DNA of 51,831 bases from Thermoplasmatota archaeon (GCA_030601705.1 JAUWBM010000007.1:1-51831), one strand, 5' to 3'; positions 10,196 to 18,556 are shown, counted from the first letter of the stretch. Numbers and translations: made by a program. The notes: generated by a model from the letters alone, not told the origin.

Positions 10196-10398
10196 ATCTT
10201 AGCGTGAATAGAAAATTTCGGAATGTAGCAATTAGGGAAGACGTGCATAAATTGATCAAAATACACGTTGCTAAAACTGATACTGATCTTGGTCAATATG
10301 TATCAGACGTTATGCAGATAGCAGTACGCTCAAAAATTGTAATTCCAAAGAAAACCAAGGGAATTAGATTTCAATTTGTTGAAACTAAAGGAAAATAA
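10192..10398 (+). CDS. putative ribbon-helix-helix-like DNA-binding protein
   Basis: 68 aa; RNVAIREDVHKLIKIHVAKTDTDLGQYVSDVMQIAV resembles the CopG/RHH pattern. Confidence 0.4.
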   Translation: MNLSVNRKFRNVAIREDVHKLIKIHVAKTDTDLGQYVSDVMQIAVRSKIVIPKKTKGIRFQFVETKGK

Positions 10399-10399
10399 G

Positions 10400-10597
10400 A
10401 TGAAAAAAGTTTTTGGTTGGAAAGTCCCCTGCAAGTCTGGAAAACATCATTCAGTTGGTATATTCTCTGGTATTTGTTCTCATTGTAGAAAACAGATATT
10501 TGAACCCGACCTCCAGGGCAAAAAACTTAGAAAACCAATTAATTGGGAGAAAGTATTCAAACCTATATTAGAAACCAAGAGAGTGGTAACAAAATGA
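10400..10597 (+). CDS. small zinc-binding-like protein
   Basis: SGICSHCRKQIF; SD upstream of ATG 10400. Confidence 0.45.
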   Translation: MKKVFGWKVPCKSGKHHSVGIFSGICSHCRKQIFEPDLQGKKLRKPINWEKVFKPILETKRVVTK

Positions 10598-10599
10598 CC

Positions 10600-10672
10600 T
10601 ACAGCCAGGGTACTCAAACCTCACATCTCATGTCTCGTACCTCCTTGAGACATCATAAATACCCTGGCTGTA
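10600..10672 (+). ncRNA. candidate structured element with anti-SD apical loop (also overlaps a 33-aa micro-ORF)
   Basis: TACAGCCAGGGTA(10600-10612)/TACCCTGGCTGTA(10660-10672) perfect 13-bp stem; inner ATGTCTC(10630-10636)/GAGACAT(10647-10653); loop GTACCTCCTT. Confidence 0.55.
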
Positions 10673-10691
10673 TATCTATTGAGGTATTAGA

Positions 10692-10940
10692 ATGACAAAG
10701 AAAGACAGATTTATTAGGAAGTTTACTGAAAGTATCAATATTTGGTATTGTTATGGAATGATAACTTGTCATATAGTACATAAGCCTGGTTTATTTGGTC
10801 CAAGACCAAGGTGTAGTTATTGTCCACTTGATATAGATATAGATAAAAGTTCTTCATGTTATGGTGTTATATGGAAAAAATATACCAAGAAATCCTTATT
10901 AAAAGTAATTGACAAATTAAAGGAATTGGTGATAAAATGA
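10692..10940 (+). CDS. Cys-rich small protein, paralogue of 9890..10195
   Basis: 82 aa; MTKKDRFIRKFTESIN...CSYCPLDI...YTKKSLLKVIDKLKEL. Confidence 0.6.
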   Translation: MTKKDRFIRKFTESINIWYCYGMITCHIVHKPGLFGPRPRCSYCPLDIDIDKSSSCYGVIWKKYTKKSLLKVIDKLKELVIK

Positions 10941-11113
10941 CAATTATATTTATCATAGTGGCTTTTATAGTAGGTATTATTGCTGGTATTTTCCTTATTG
11001 GGATATTGGCATCAGGAAAAACAACAGATATGTGGATTGCAATCGAGCGCGCTGCTTATAAAGGTGATAATTCATTATGCAAAGAATTGTTAGAAATGAA
11101 GGTAATAAGATGA
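10937..11113 (+). CDS. small single-TM protein
   Basis: 58 aa; MTIIFIIVAFIVGIIAGIFLIGILASG; ATGA overlap with previous gene. Confidence 0.45.
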   Translation: MTIIFIIVAFIVGIIAGIFLIGILASGKTTDMWIAIERAAYKGDNSLCKELLEMKVIR

Positions 11114-11268
11114 AACAAAATGATATTTTTAGACGGTGTGAAAGATGTAAAAATTGGAATAAAGATAAAAAAGAATGTATTATTTATGGTTATCTTCTCA
11201 AGTCTTATTGCATGGAATATAGTTCACGTAAAAAATCTAAAGAATTATTAAAAATGAGGGTAGATTAG
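11110..11268 (+). CDS. small Cys-rich protein
   Basis: RCERCKNWNKDKKECIIYG. Confidence 0.45.
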   Translation: MKQNDIFRRCERCKNWNKDKKECIIYGYLLKSYCMEYSSRKKSKELLKMRVD

Positions 11269-11269
11269 G

Positions 11270-11392
11270 ATGAACGAAATAGCGATTCATAATGCCAATG
11301 TACTTCGGGCGGGATTCATGCTGGAAGAACCGATTGAAGAAACACTTGAAGATGAAGATGATGAAGAAATAGAAGAAGATTTGGAGGATTAA
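11270..11392 (+). CDS. very acidic small protein
   Basis: 40 aa; C-term EETLEDEDDEEIEEDLED. Confidence 0.35.
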   Translation: MNEIAIHNANVLRAGFMLEEPIEETLEDEDDEEIEEDLED

Positions 11393-11680
11393 ATGATTAA
11401 TATAAAAAAAATTATTGAAAAGACAACACATGATACATTTACAATTGAATTTCATCTATTGGGATTTTGGTTATCATTAGGTATATGGCAAAAAAGACAT
11501 TTTAGAATTCCTTTCAAATTCGGAATATATTTTTGTGGAAAACCAATAATTTCAATTTGTTACACTTTATATGCTAATTTTAATAGTTTATCAATTTCAA
11601 TATTTAAATTTTATTGGTGTTCTGCACAAAAAGAACATGATAAAACAACTAGCTTAGAACATATTATAGAATTAATATAA
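11393..11680 (+). CDS. hypothetical protein
   Basis: 95 aa ORF. Confidence 0.4.
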   Translation: MINIKKIIEKTTHDTFTIEFHLLGFWLSLGIWQKRHFRIPFKFGIYFCGKPIISICYTLYANFNSLSISIFKFYWCSAQKEHDKTTSLEHIIELI

Positions 11681-11695
11681 TTGATATTTGAAATT

Positions 11696-11877
11696 GTGAG
11701 ATAAATGACTGTTAGTTAGTGGGGGCGGTTTCATGTGCTGCATGAGATGCTTCGGCAATGACGATTCGTTGGTCACTACTTGGCAATTATGACGTCTTAG
11801 TTAAGTACACAGTAACAACCCAATCGGTGATGACTCCGATTCCAGCCAGATAAGAAAGACTAACAGTCAATTCTCAC
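11696..11877 (+). ncRNA. candidate structured RNA (about 180 nt)
   Basis: GTGAGA(11696-11701)/TCTCAC(11872-11877); GACTGTTAGT(11707-11716)/ACTAACAGTC(11859-11868); internal TCATG/CATGA, TGC-TTCG-GCA and AATCGG/CCGATT hairpins. Confidence 0.6.
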
Positions 11878-11896
11878 TTTGATTGATATATTTAAT

Positions 11897-12023
11897 ACTG
11901 TGAGGCTTGTGGCTAATGGATGGCTTGAGATATTGGTTCGATTCCAATTTAAGGGTGGATTCTATCTCTATTAATAAGCTGATAAGTTGATGCAGAGTTC
12001 AAATCTCTGCCAAGCCTCACAGT
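11897..12023 (+). ncRNA. candidate structured, tRNA-like RNA (127 nt)
   Basis: 13-bp closing stem ACTGTGAGGCTTG/CAAGCCTCACAGT; hairpins ATTGG-TTCGATT-CCAAT and GCAGAG-TTCAAAT-CTCTGC both match the T-arm motif GTTCRANYC. Confidence 0.6.
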
Positions 12024-12044
12024 AACTTTAAAAGGAGGAAGAAA

Positions 12045-12962
12045 ATGAGTGAAAATAAATTACAATTAATTATTAAAGATAGTGGACTGAAATCAACTAA
12101 GGCTCGGCGCTTATTAGAAAATTTCAAGGACTATTTTGATATTGCCGAGGAATGGGAAATCAAAGCAAAAGCTCTTATTGTTACAAATGAATCACAGACA
12201 GCAGATATGCAAATGGCAAGAATTGGAAGATTATTTCTACGTGAGAAACGGATTGCGATTGAAAAAATTAGAAAAGAACTCAAAGAACAGTCCTTACGTG
12301 AAGGAAAAGCAATTGATGGCATTGCTAATATTCTAAAATCACTTATTGTTCCGATTGAAGAACATCTAATGAAGCAAGAAAAATTCATTGAAATCAGAGA
12401 TGCCGAAATTGCTGAACAAAAAAGGATTGAGGGCGAACGCCTACTTCAGGAAAAAGAAATGGCTAAAGTAATCGCACAAGAAAAAGCCGAAGCAGAAGAG
12501 CGTAAACGTATTCTGAAAGAGAATGAACGATTAAGGATAGAAGCAATAGAACATAAGAGATTGGCAAAAATCGAATTATTAAAACAGGAAAAAATACGTG
12601 AAGAACAACGGATAAAAGCCAAAGTAAAACAAAAAGCACTTGAAGAAAAGATGCGTATTGAACGTGAAAAACAGAAAAAATTGCTCATTAAAGAAAGAAA
12701 AATAGCAGATGCTAAACAAAAGATTCTTGAAGAAAAAGCAAAAAAGGAATGTGAAGAACAAGAACGCCTGACATTGATTGAGTTCGAAAAAAAAGAAAAA
12801 ATAATTGAGAAACAACAATTATTAGCAGAATATAGACGTAAAGCATTTGAGTTAAAGGCTAAAAAAGAGAAACAAGAACGTGAAAGTTTATTAAAATTAA
12901 TTGAAAATGAAATTGAATGTCCTTTTTGTCACAAGAAATTCAAATTAGGAGAGAAAAAATGA
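12045..12962 (+). CDS. long coiled-coil protein with C-terminal zinc-finger-like motif, recombination-module associated
   Basis: 305 aa; charged coiled coil; C-term CPFCHKKF; overlaps nuclease gene. Confidence 0.6.
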   Translation: MSENKLQLIIKDSGLKSTKARRLLENFKDYFDIAEEWEIKAKALIVTNESQTADMQMARIGRLFLREKRIAIEKIRKELKEQSLREGKAIDGIANILKSLIVPIEEHLMKQEKFIEIRDAEIAEQKRIEGERLLQEKEMAKVIAQEKAEAEERKRILKENERLRIEAIEHKRLAKIELLKQEKIREEQRIKAKVKQKALEEKMRIEREKQKKLLIKERKIADAKQKILEEKAKKECEEQERLTLIEFEKKEKIIEKQQLLAEYRRKAFELKAKKEKQERESLLKLIENEIECPFCHKKFKLGEKK

Positions 12963-13753
12963 GTGAAATAGAAGAAGTATTAGAAGACGAAGAACCGCAA
13001 ATATGTGTCCCAAAACTTCACGATTGCAAAAATGGACGTTGGTATGAATTTGAGGAGAAATGGAAACCAAGTGTAACGACTTTCTTAAATGTCATTTCAA
13101 AGGGTATTGGATTTAACATTTGGCTTGGTAATTCAGTTTCATATGAGCTGGCGATGGAATACGCTGACGAACGAGCTGATCTTGGTTCACGAATACATAC
13201 TGACATTGTTCATCTTGTTTCTGGTTTGCCAGTTGAATTGATAAAACGTGAAGAAGAAGAAATTAAACGGTTATATGAATTTATCCAATTCTGGCATCAG
13301 AAAAAACCCGTACCGTTACACATAGAAATTCCACTATGGCATCCCGATATACCTTTTGCCGGGACGGCTGATATGATAGCAGAAATCGACGGTGAAATAT
13401 GGCTTCTGGATTGGAAAACAGGTAAAATATATGATTCTCATACATATCAATTGTCAGCATACAAATATCTTGCCGAAAAAGTATTACAGATTACGATTGA
13501 TAAAATGGCGGTTGTTCGGCTATCTGAATATCGTGGTGATGAAATCCCAACTATTGAAGATAAAGCAAAATATCAATTCAAAGAACTTGAACCTATTGAT
13601 TATCGAATTATTGAAAACATCTATGAACTTTGGGTAATGAAAAATAGCAGCCCAAAGCCCAAATTAATAAAAAAATATCCGTCAACCGTAATACTTGTTG
13701 AGCCGGTTGAAGATGAAGACGATAATGATAAACAAGAAACGATAAATATTTAA
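12959..13753 (+). CDS. PD-(D/E)XK (RecB/Cas4-like) exonuclease
   Basis: GTADMIAEIDGEIWLLDWKTG nuclease core, Q/Y motif HTYQLSAYKYL; SD-supported ATG at 12959. Confidence 0.75.
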   Translation: MSEIEEVLEDEEPQICVPKLHDCKNGRWYEFEEKWKPSVTTFLNVISKGIGFNIWLGNSVSYELAMEYADERADLGSRIHTDIVHLVSGLPVELIKREEEEIKRLYEFIQFWHQKKPVPLHIEIPLWHPDIPFAGTADMIAEIDGEIWLLDWKTGKIYDSHTYQLSAYKYLAEKVLQITIDKMAVVRLSEYRGDEIPTIEDKAKYQFKELEPIDYRIIENIYELWVMKNSSPKPKLIKKYPSTVILVEPVEDEDDNDKQETINI

Positions 13754-13765
13754 GGAGAATTAATC

Positions 13766-13936
13766 ATGAGTGTAAAAATAATTGTGGGGGGTGACAAAAG
13801 TAAACAAGGCAATGCTTCTTGTCCCCAATGTAATGAAAAGGTATTAATAGAGAATCAGTGGGGTGATCCTCCGAAATGTCCTAACTGTAATGTGCCTTAT
13901 AGACCCTGTTTTCATCCAACCAAATACGAGGGATAA
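13766..13936 (+). CDS. small zinc-ribbon protein
   Basis: 56 aa; CPQCNEKVL...CPNCNVPY. Confidence 0.5.
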   Translation: MSVKIIVGGDKSKQGNASCPQCNEKVLIENQWGDPPKCPNCNVPYRPCFHPTKYEG

Positions 13937-13937
13937 T

Positions 13938-14456
13938 ATGAAACTAACAATCATAAAGAAGATAGGTAGAACCGAATATCCATTCACTTTTGAGGGTAAT
14001 GATCTTCACGAAGTTCTCATGGAATCAGAAAAATTATCCTTTGGGAATGTTAATAAATGTGGTTTATGTGATAATGAATATCTTTTTTTAAGTGCCTATA
14101 TAACAAAAGAAGATAACTTTAAATACGTTAAGATTTCCTGTCCTAATTGTCGTGCAAGCGTAACCTTTGGGCGGAAAAAAGAGAATCCCGACGTTTATTA
14201 TCTCAGAAAAACCGATAGCGGTGAACTTGACTGGCAAGCATATAAGGGCGAACCCAGTAAACCTGAAATCAGCGAAAATGATAAAATCTTCTATGATAAA
14301 TGTTCAAAATTAGTCGAAGCTGATAGTGATAATTACTTTGCAACACTAAATGCTTTTGAGAACGGTAAATATACAAGTGCAAAAGCAATTCCAGTAAGTG
14401 ATCGTGATAAGTTTTTGAAGAAGTTTAATGAAAATGACGAAGAAATCCCTTTTTGA
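13938..14456 (+). CDS. zinc-ribbon protein with SSB-like acidic C-terminal tip
   Basis: CGLCDNEY...CPNCRASVTF; C-terminus FNENDEEIPF*; SD-supported start at 13938. Confidence 0.6.
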   Translation: MKLTIIKKIGRTEYPFTFEGNDLHEVLMESEKLSFGNVNKCGLCDNEYLFLSAYITKEDNFKYVKISCPNCRASVTFGRKKENPDVYYLRKTDSGELDWQAYKGEPSKPEISENDKIFYDKCSKLVEADSDNYFATLNAFENGKYTSAKAIPVSDRDKFLKKFNENDEEIPF

Positions 14457-14469
14457 TAATTGAAATTGT

Positions 14470-14561
14470 GAGCTTGGGGCTGTGGCGTTGCGACTGAGGG
14501 ACTAAGTTCCTAATGAGGCTATAGCCAGAGTAAGTGCAAACCGCAACCCAGCCCTTTGCTC
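14470..14561 (+). ncRNA. candidate structured RNA
   Basis: Nested stems GAGC/GCTC, GGGCT/AGCCC, GG/CC, GTTGCG/CGCAAC; internal AGGGA/TTCCT and GGCTATAGCC. Confidence 0.55.
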
Positions 14562-14583
14562 GTATTAACTTTGAGAGAATGAG

Positions 14584-14775
14584 ATGAAAATCGTAGAAGC
14601 ATTAAAAGATGAAAACATTTTTGATATAAGAATCTCGCATGGCAACAAATGGATTGTTTATGATTCTGGTGTAGGATTTACTGTTTATGAGCATAAGTAC
14701 AGACAAAGAGGAAGTAGAGCAATTATTGATACATTTGATGAAGATGAGGCCATAAAAGCATTGTTAAAAGAATAA
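14584..14775 (+). CDS. hypothetical small protein
   Basis: 63 aa ORF. Confidence 0.5.
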   Translation: MKIVEALKDENIFDIRISHGNKWIVYDSGVGFTVYEHKYRQRGSRAIIDTFDEDEAIKALLKE

Positions 14776-14794
14776 TCCCAAAATGGAGGCTAAT

Positions 14795-14941
14795 ATGAAC
14801 TGGTTACTTTGGTTATGTATAATATGGGTAATATTTGCGCTTTATTTATTTTTGGGATACTTTTTTCTCAACGCCCTAAAAAGCAGAAAGATAAAGAAAA
14901 ATCTTGCCAAGCCTCACATTAACTTTGAGAGGATGAAATGA
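14795..14941 (+). CDS. small TM protein
   Basis: 48 aa; MNWLLWLCIIWVIFALYLFLGYFFL. Confidence 0.4.
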   Translation: MNWLLWLCIIWVIFALYLFLGYFFLNALKSRKIKKNLAKPHINFERMK

Positions 14942-15117
14942 GTTATCCAACAAATAGAATAATTGTTGAATTATCAGAAGAAGACAGGTCTAATAATCAT
15001 ATACCAGAAGAAACTTGGTTGTTAAGTCGAAACAATGAGGTCTGGATTAAAGATAAAAAAACAAGTGAGCATATTCAAATATTAGATTGCACAGAAGAAT
15101 CAAAGGAGAACCTGTAA
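14938..15117 (+). CDS. hypothetical small protein
   Basis: 59 aa; ATGA overlap with previous ORF. Confidence 0.45.
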   Translation: MSYPTNRIIVELSEEDRSNNHIPEETWLLSRNNEVWIKDKKTSEHIQILDCTEESKENL

Positions 15118-15486
15118 ATGAATTTCAATCCCCAGCAGATAATGGAAAGGCTTGGCGGTTTAAATAAAGAATTGTCAGATAAAAACGGTGAATTGACATC
15201 CTTAGCAGAAAATATGGCTGAAAAAGAGAGACAATTTAAAGTGTTATATGCAGAAGAAATCCTGAGAATGAAAAATGAGGGATATGCAATAACACTTATA
15301 CGTGACCTTGTTAATGGTAAAAAAGGTGTAGCAGAAACGAAATTAAATTGGCAAGTTTCGGAAGCAATATATAGCATAACCAGAGATAAGATTAAGTCAA
15401 TAGTGATTCATATTGATACACTTCGGAGTATTCTTACTTGGCTTCGCATTGAAGCGGAGAACGCTAATTTACATGATGAACATTAG
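15118..15486 (+). CDS. coiled-coil phage protein
   Basis: 122 aa, helical. Confidence 0.5.
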   Translation: MNFNPQQIMERLGGLNKELSDKNGELTSLAENMAEKERQFKVLYAEEILRMKNEGYAITLIRDLVNGKKGVAETKLNWQVSEAIYSITRDKIKSIVIHIDTLRSILTWLRIEAENANLHDEH

Positions 15487-15647
15487 AGGAGGTTTACAAT
15501 GATGAACAAGGTATTTAAATGTATTGTTTATTCTATTACTGGTATTTTGGTGATTGGTATGGTAATACTAATTTCTATTTTGATATATAGTGCAATAATA
15601 CAAGCAATTGATTTAATTTAAAATAAAGGGATAGAAAGGGCTTTAGA

Positions 15648-15863
15648 ATGAACGAGAAACCAACAAAAAAGAACAGACCTAACCGTCAGACGAAGTGGAT
15701 GATTAAATTGCCAAAATTAATATTTCATTTTAGACCAATTCAATATTTTACTTATAAAAATTGGTATGGAATTAGGAAGTATGTTAATGATGAAATAATT
15801 CTTCCTAACAAGTATATGTGGTTGCTTGATATTGGATCAATAACAATTGGATTTACAATCTAA
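15648..15863 (+). CDS. hypothetical protein
   Basis: 71 aa ORF. Confidence 0.35.
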   Translation: MNEKPTKKNRPNRQTKWMIKLPKLIFHFRPIQYFTYKNWYGIRKYVNDEIILPNKYMWLLDIGSITIGFTI

Positions 15864-15874
15864 ATGAGTAAAAA

Positions 15875-16372
15875 ATGAAAACTAATCCTGATCAAACCAA
15901 TATCTTTAATATGAAAGCCGTAGGGGCATTAAAACCTGCAAGCCCTACCAATGACCCATTCCGGCATCAAAAGTCACGCTCAGGCGCCAGTAGCGCTATT
16001 GCTTTGGAATTCTACACTGAATCAGGTAAACGAAAAGCACACAAGGAACTGATAAAGGAATGTTTATTTAAAAATCAAGGAGATAAAGGATTGACACTTA
16101 TTGAAATCAGCGCAATTACAAAAATAATTCAGCATGGAACAATTACCGGAAGATTTGAAGATCTAAGGAAGGATAATTATAATCTTTTAAATGATTGTGG
16201 TCGTTGGACAATAAAGAAGAGAATTGACTTAGAAAAAAACAAAAACATTAAAATGGAAGAGATAATAAACAATTTAAAATCAATAACCGTGGGAAATGGT
16301 ATATATGGTGGAGGTCTTAGTATTAGGGTAAAAGACATAAAACCGCTTAGAAATAGAAAGCCAAGAGGTTAA
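15875..16372 (+). CDS. putative winged-helix-like protein
   Basis: 165 aa; GLTLIEISAITKIIQHGTITGRFEDLRKDNYNLL. Confidence 0.45.
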   Translation: MKTNPDQTNIFNMKAVGALKPASPTNDPFRHQKSRSGASSAIALEFYTESGKRKAHKELIKECLFKNQGDKGLTLIEISAITKIIQHGTITGRFEDLRKDNYNLLNDCGRWTIKKRIDLEKNKNIKMEEIINNLKSITVGNGIYGGGLSIRVKDIKPLRNRKPRG

Positions 16373-16373
16373 A

Positions 16374-16532
16374 ATGAAACATTTATTATTAATACCTATT
16401 GTAATCCTATTTGAGTGGGGAATAGAGACATATTGTTATGCTACAAAACCTGTGCATTTGTGGCTCCCGGCACTTTTCTTTATCCTGGCAATTGTAGTAT
16501 TTAACATTTGGATAAAAAGGGTGATAGAGTAG
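16374..16532 (+). CDS. small membrane protein
   Basis: 52 aa, two hydrophobic segments. Confidence 0.4.
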   Translation: MKHLLLIPIVILFEWGIETYCYATKPVHLWLPALFFILAIVVFNIWIKRVIE

Positions 16533-16544
16533 GAGGAGAATCAA

Positions 16545-16745
16545 ATGGTTACTATAGAAATAAAAATCACCGGTACAGGAAAAACGATAAAAGAATTCAA
16601 AGTTGAAAAAACCATAAAGGGCGATAAGGGCTCAAAGTTGGAACTAATGCACGGGAAATTGTTTTTGGGATATGTGGACAAAATTGAAAAATGGGTTAAA
16701 GACGCCATTATAACAGAAGGCATTGGAAATAAAACTATTCTATAA
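16545..16745 (+). CDS. hypothetical small protein
   Basis: 66 aa ORF with SD. Confidence 0.45.
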   Translation: MVTIEIKITGTGKTIKEFKVEKTIKGDKGSKLELMHGKLFLGYVDKIEKWVKDAIITEGIGNKTIL

Positions 16746-16755
16746 AGGAGGAGAT

Positions 16756-17070
16756 ATGAAACAAACGAAAAGGATTATTTTAACTGTATTTTTGCCCATT
16801 TTAATATTATCAGTGATAGTAATATTGCAACACCTTACAATCAATAACTACAAATTGGATTGTAAGGATTACAGAGCTGCAATTAAGATATATCGAAGTA
16901 GAAGTTTTGATCGATATTATATGGAATGTGGGAATGATAGTACAATAATAAAACATTATGACATTTATTATAACATTCCCGAACAGATTCCCGATTCTAC
17001 TTGGGTGACACATAGAGAACCAACCATTGAGGGATTTTGGGAATGGGTAGACAAGGAAACGCATAACTGA
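16756..17070 (+). CDS. N-terminally anchored extracytoplasmic protein
   Basis: IILTVFLPILILSVIVILQ TM; SD-supported ATG. Confidence 0.45.
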   Translation: MKQTKRIILTVFLPILILSVIVILQHLTINNYKLDCKDYRAAIKIYRSRSFDRYYMECGNDSTIIKHYDIYYNIPEQIPDSTWVTHREPTIEGFWEWVDKETHN

Positions 17071-17081
17071 AGGAGAATGAA

Positions 17082-17402
17082 ATGAAGAAGTTAATAATTT
17101 TTATTATGGCTGGGTTGAAAGTGTTTGAATTATCTGCGTTTTTCGGTGTAATTATTGGAATTGCGTATCATGGTAGATTTATTCAAAAAATTATATATGG
17201 TGCATATTGTATTAGTCCATTTCGCAGCTGGAAAGCTTTTGGTGAGTGTTTTTTTGATGGACTTATTGTTGGAATTATTATACCGGCATTTATAATTATT
17301 GCCCTAATGGGGATTGGCTATATTATTTGTGAATTATGGAAACTAAATTTAGAATGGTCATCTAAAATTGTAAATAAATTAAATAGAAAGGGAAACAAAT
17401 GA
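17082..17402 (+). CDS. membrane protein
   Basis: 106 aa with hydrophobic segments. Confidence 0.45.
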   Translation: MKKLIIFIMAGLKVFELSAFFGVIIGIAYHGRFIQKIIYGAYCISPFRSWKAFGECFFDGLIVGIIIPAFIIIALMGIGYIICELWKLNLEWSSKIVNKLNRKGNK

Positions 17403-17758
17403 AGAAGTTATTATTAATTATCGTTGTTTTTGCTTTGCTGATTATGCAAAACTGTATAACAGTAAAAGGATCATTGGAGTTGATAGAAGACGAGAATAAA
17501 ATCGAGACTTTGGATCAACAATTAGAGAAGGTGAATAAGCAATTCGCTGATTTGATTCGGAAATGTAATAATCTTGCATTATCATTGTCTCAGATTAATG
17601 GTATGCTCCCTGCTGATTCCAAATTAGCAAACGACAAAATAATCTATCAGGAAGTTAACAGGGTTCTTGCGGGAAATGGCTATCCGCATTTGCAGAGACA
17701 AGTTGTGATACCGCCAACCCCGGCGATTCCGCCTGTTATAGACAAGGAGGAGAAATGA
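17399..17758 (+). CDS. putative lipoprotein/secreted coiled coil with Pro-rich tail
   Basis: MKKLLLIIVVFALLIMQNC N-term; C-term VVIPPTPAIPPVIDKEEK. Confidence 0.45.
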   Translation: MKKLLLIIVVFALLIMQNCITVKGSLELIEDENKIETLDQQLEKVNKQFADLIRKCNNLALSLSQINGMLPADSKLANDKIIYQEVNRVLAGNGYPHLQRQVVIPPTPAIPPVIDKEEK

Positions 17759-18045
17759 GAAAACAACTTAAAAGATTCTTTATCATAGCCTACGGCATTT
17801 TATTAATAATCCTTATTGTTTCATTTTTTATTCCAGTTACCGTTGGGGTTAAACATTATGCTGCCGATGAATCTATCAACATCAGTATTTCATATTCGTA
17901 TGATGCCAGATTGTCAAGTTTTTGGATTGATAAGATTAAGAACTATGTTGAAAATCTTGGATTGTTTGATAAAAGATATATAAAATTAATCTCTCCAATG
18001 CCAAAAACCATTTATATACAAAAAATAGGGTGGGAGGAGAAATGA
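17755..18045 (+). CDS. N-terminally anchored small protein
   Basis: 96 aa; FFIIAYGILLIILIVSFFIPV. Confidence 0.4.
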   Translation: MRKQLKRFFIIAYGILLIILIVSFFIPVTVGVKHYAADESINISISYSYDARLSSFWIDKIKNYVENLGLFDKRYIKLISPMPKTIYIQKIGWEEK

Positions 18046-18398
18046 AAAGGATTATTTTGTTTGTGTTTTTATTAGCATTATGCTATGGACAGGATTGGGA
18101 TACAACAATGCTGATAGCACAAAAGGACAGCATGTGGACTACAATAGATACTATTGAAATTTTGATTGGAACAATAAAAGATATTCCGGTTCATTTCAAA
18201 GAATGGAACGGTTTTCATGTTATTCCATATCAACCAATTTATAAATTAGTAGTTTTTCAAAAAGGATTTTGTGTAAAAATAACAGTAGTTAGTTTATTTA
18301 ATGTCCCTTCTACAGAAGAAAAATTCTATGATTCTAATTGGAAAGAAATAAAAAATCCATTTATGGTAGGACCGGTAGAATACTTGGAGGAGAAATGA
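18042..18398 (+). CDS. secreted small protein
   Basis: MKRIILFVFLLALCYGQDWD signal-like N-term. Confidence 0.45.
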   Translation: MKRIILFVFLLALCYGQDWDTTMLIAQKDSMWTTIDTIEILIGTIKDIPVHFKEWNGFHVIPYQPIYKLVVFQKGFCVKITVVSLFNVPSTEEKFYDSNWKEIKNPFMVGPVEYLEEK

Positions 18399-18556
18399 TA
18401 CCTATACCACAATTCTTAATTGAAATGACTAACGAGTGTCGTAATGAATACTTCCGATTGCAAAATAAGATTGAGCGTATTAAGGAAGTGGCAAAAGAGA
18501 TTGAAAAAGAACGTCAAAACGATTCAATATTAGGAATAAAGGAAGATGGAAAATAA
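18395..18556 (+). CDS. hypothetical small protein
   Basis: MIPIPQFLIEMTNECRNEYFRLQNKIERIKEVAKEI; SD-supported ATG. Confidence 0.4.
   Translation: MIPIPQFLIEMTNECRNEYFRLQNKIERIKEVAKEIEKERQNDSILGIKEDGK

Noticed and set aside
11707-11868. Integron attC-like site (GTTAG...CTAAC arms)
   Set aside because: Arm orientation is opposite to attC core sites and no integron integrase is present.
11696-12023. tmRNA interpretation of the tandem structured RNAs
   Set aside because: No AANDENYALAA-like tag, no CCA end, no typical tmRNA 5' sequence; stems too long.
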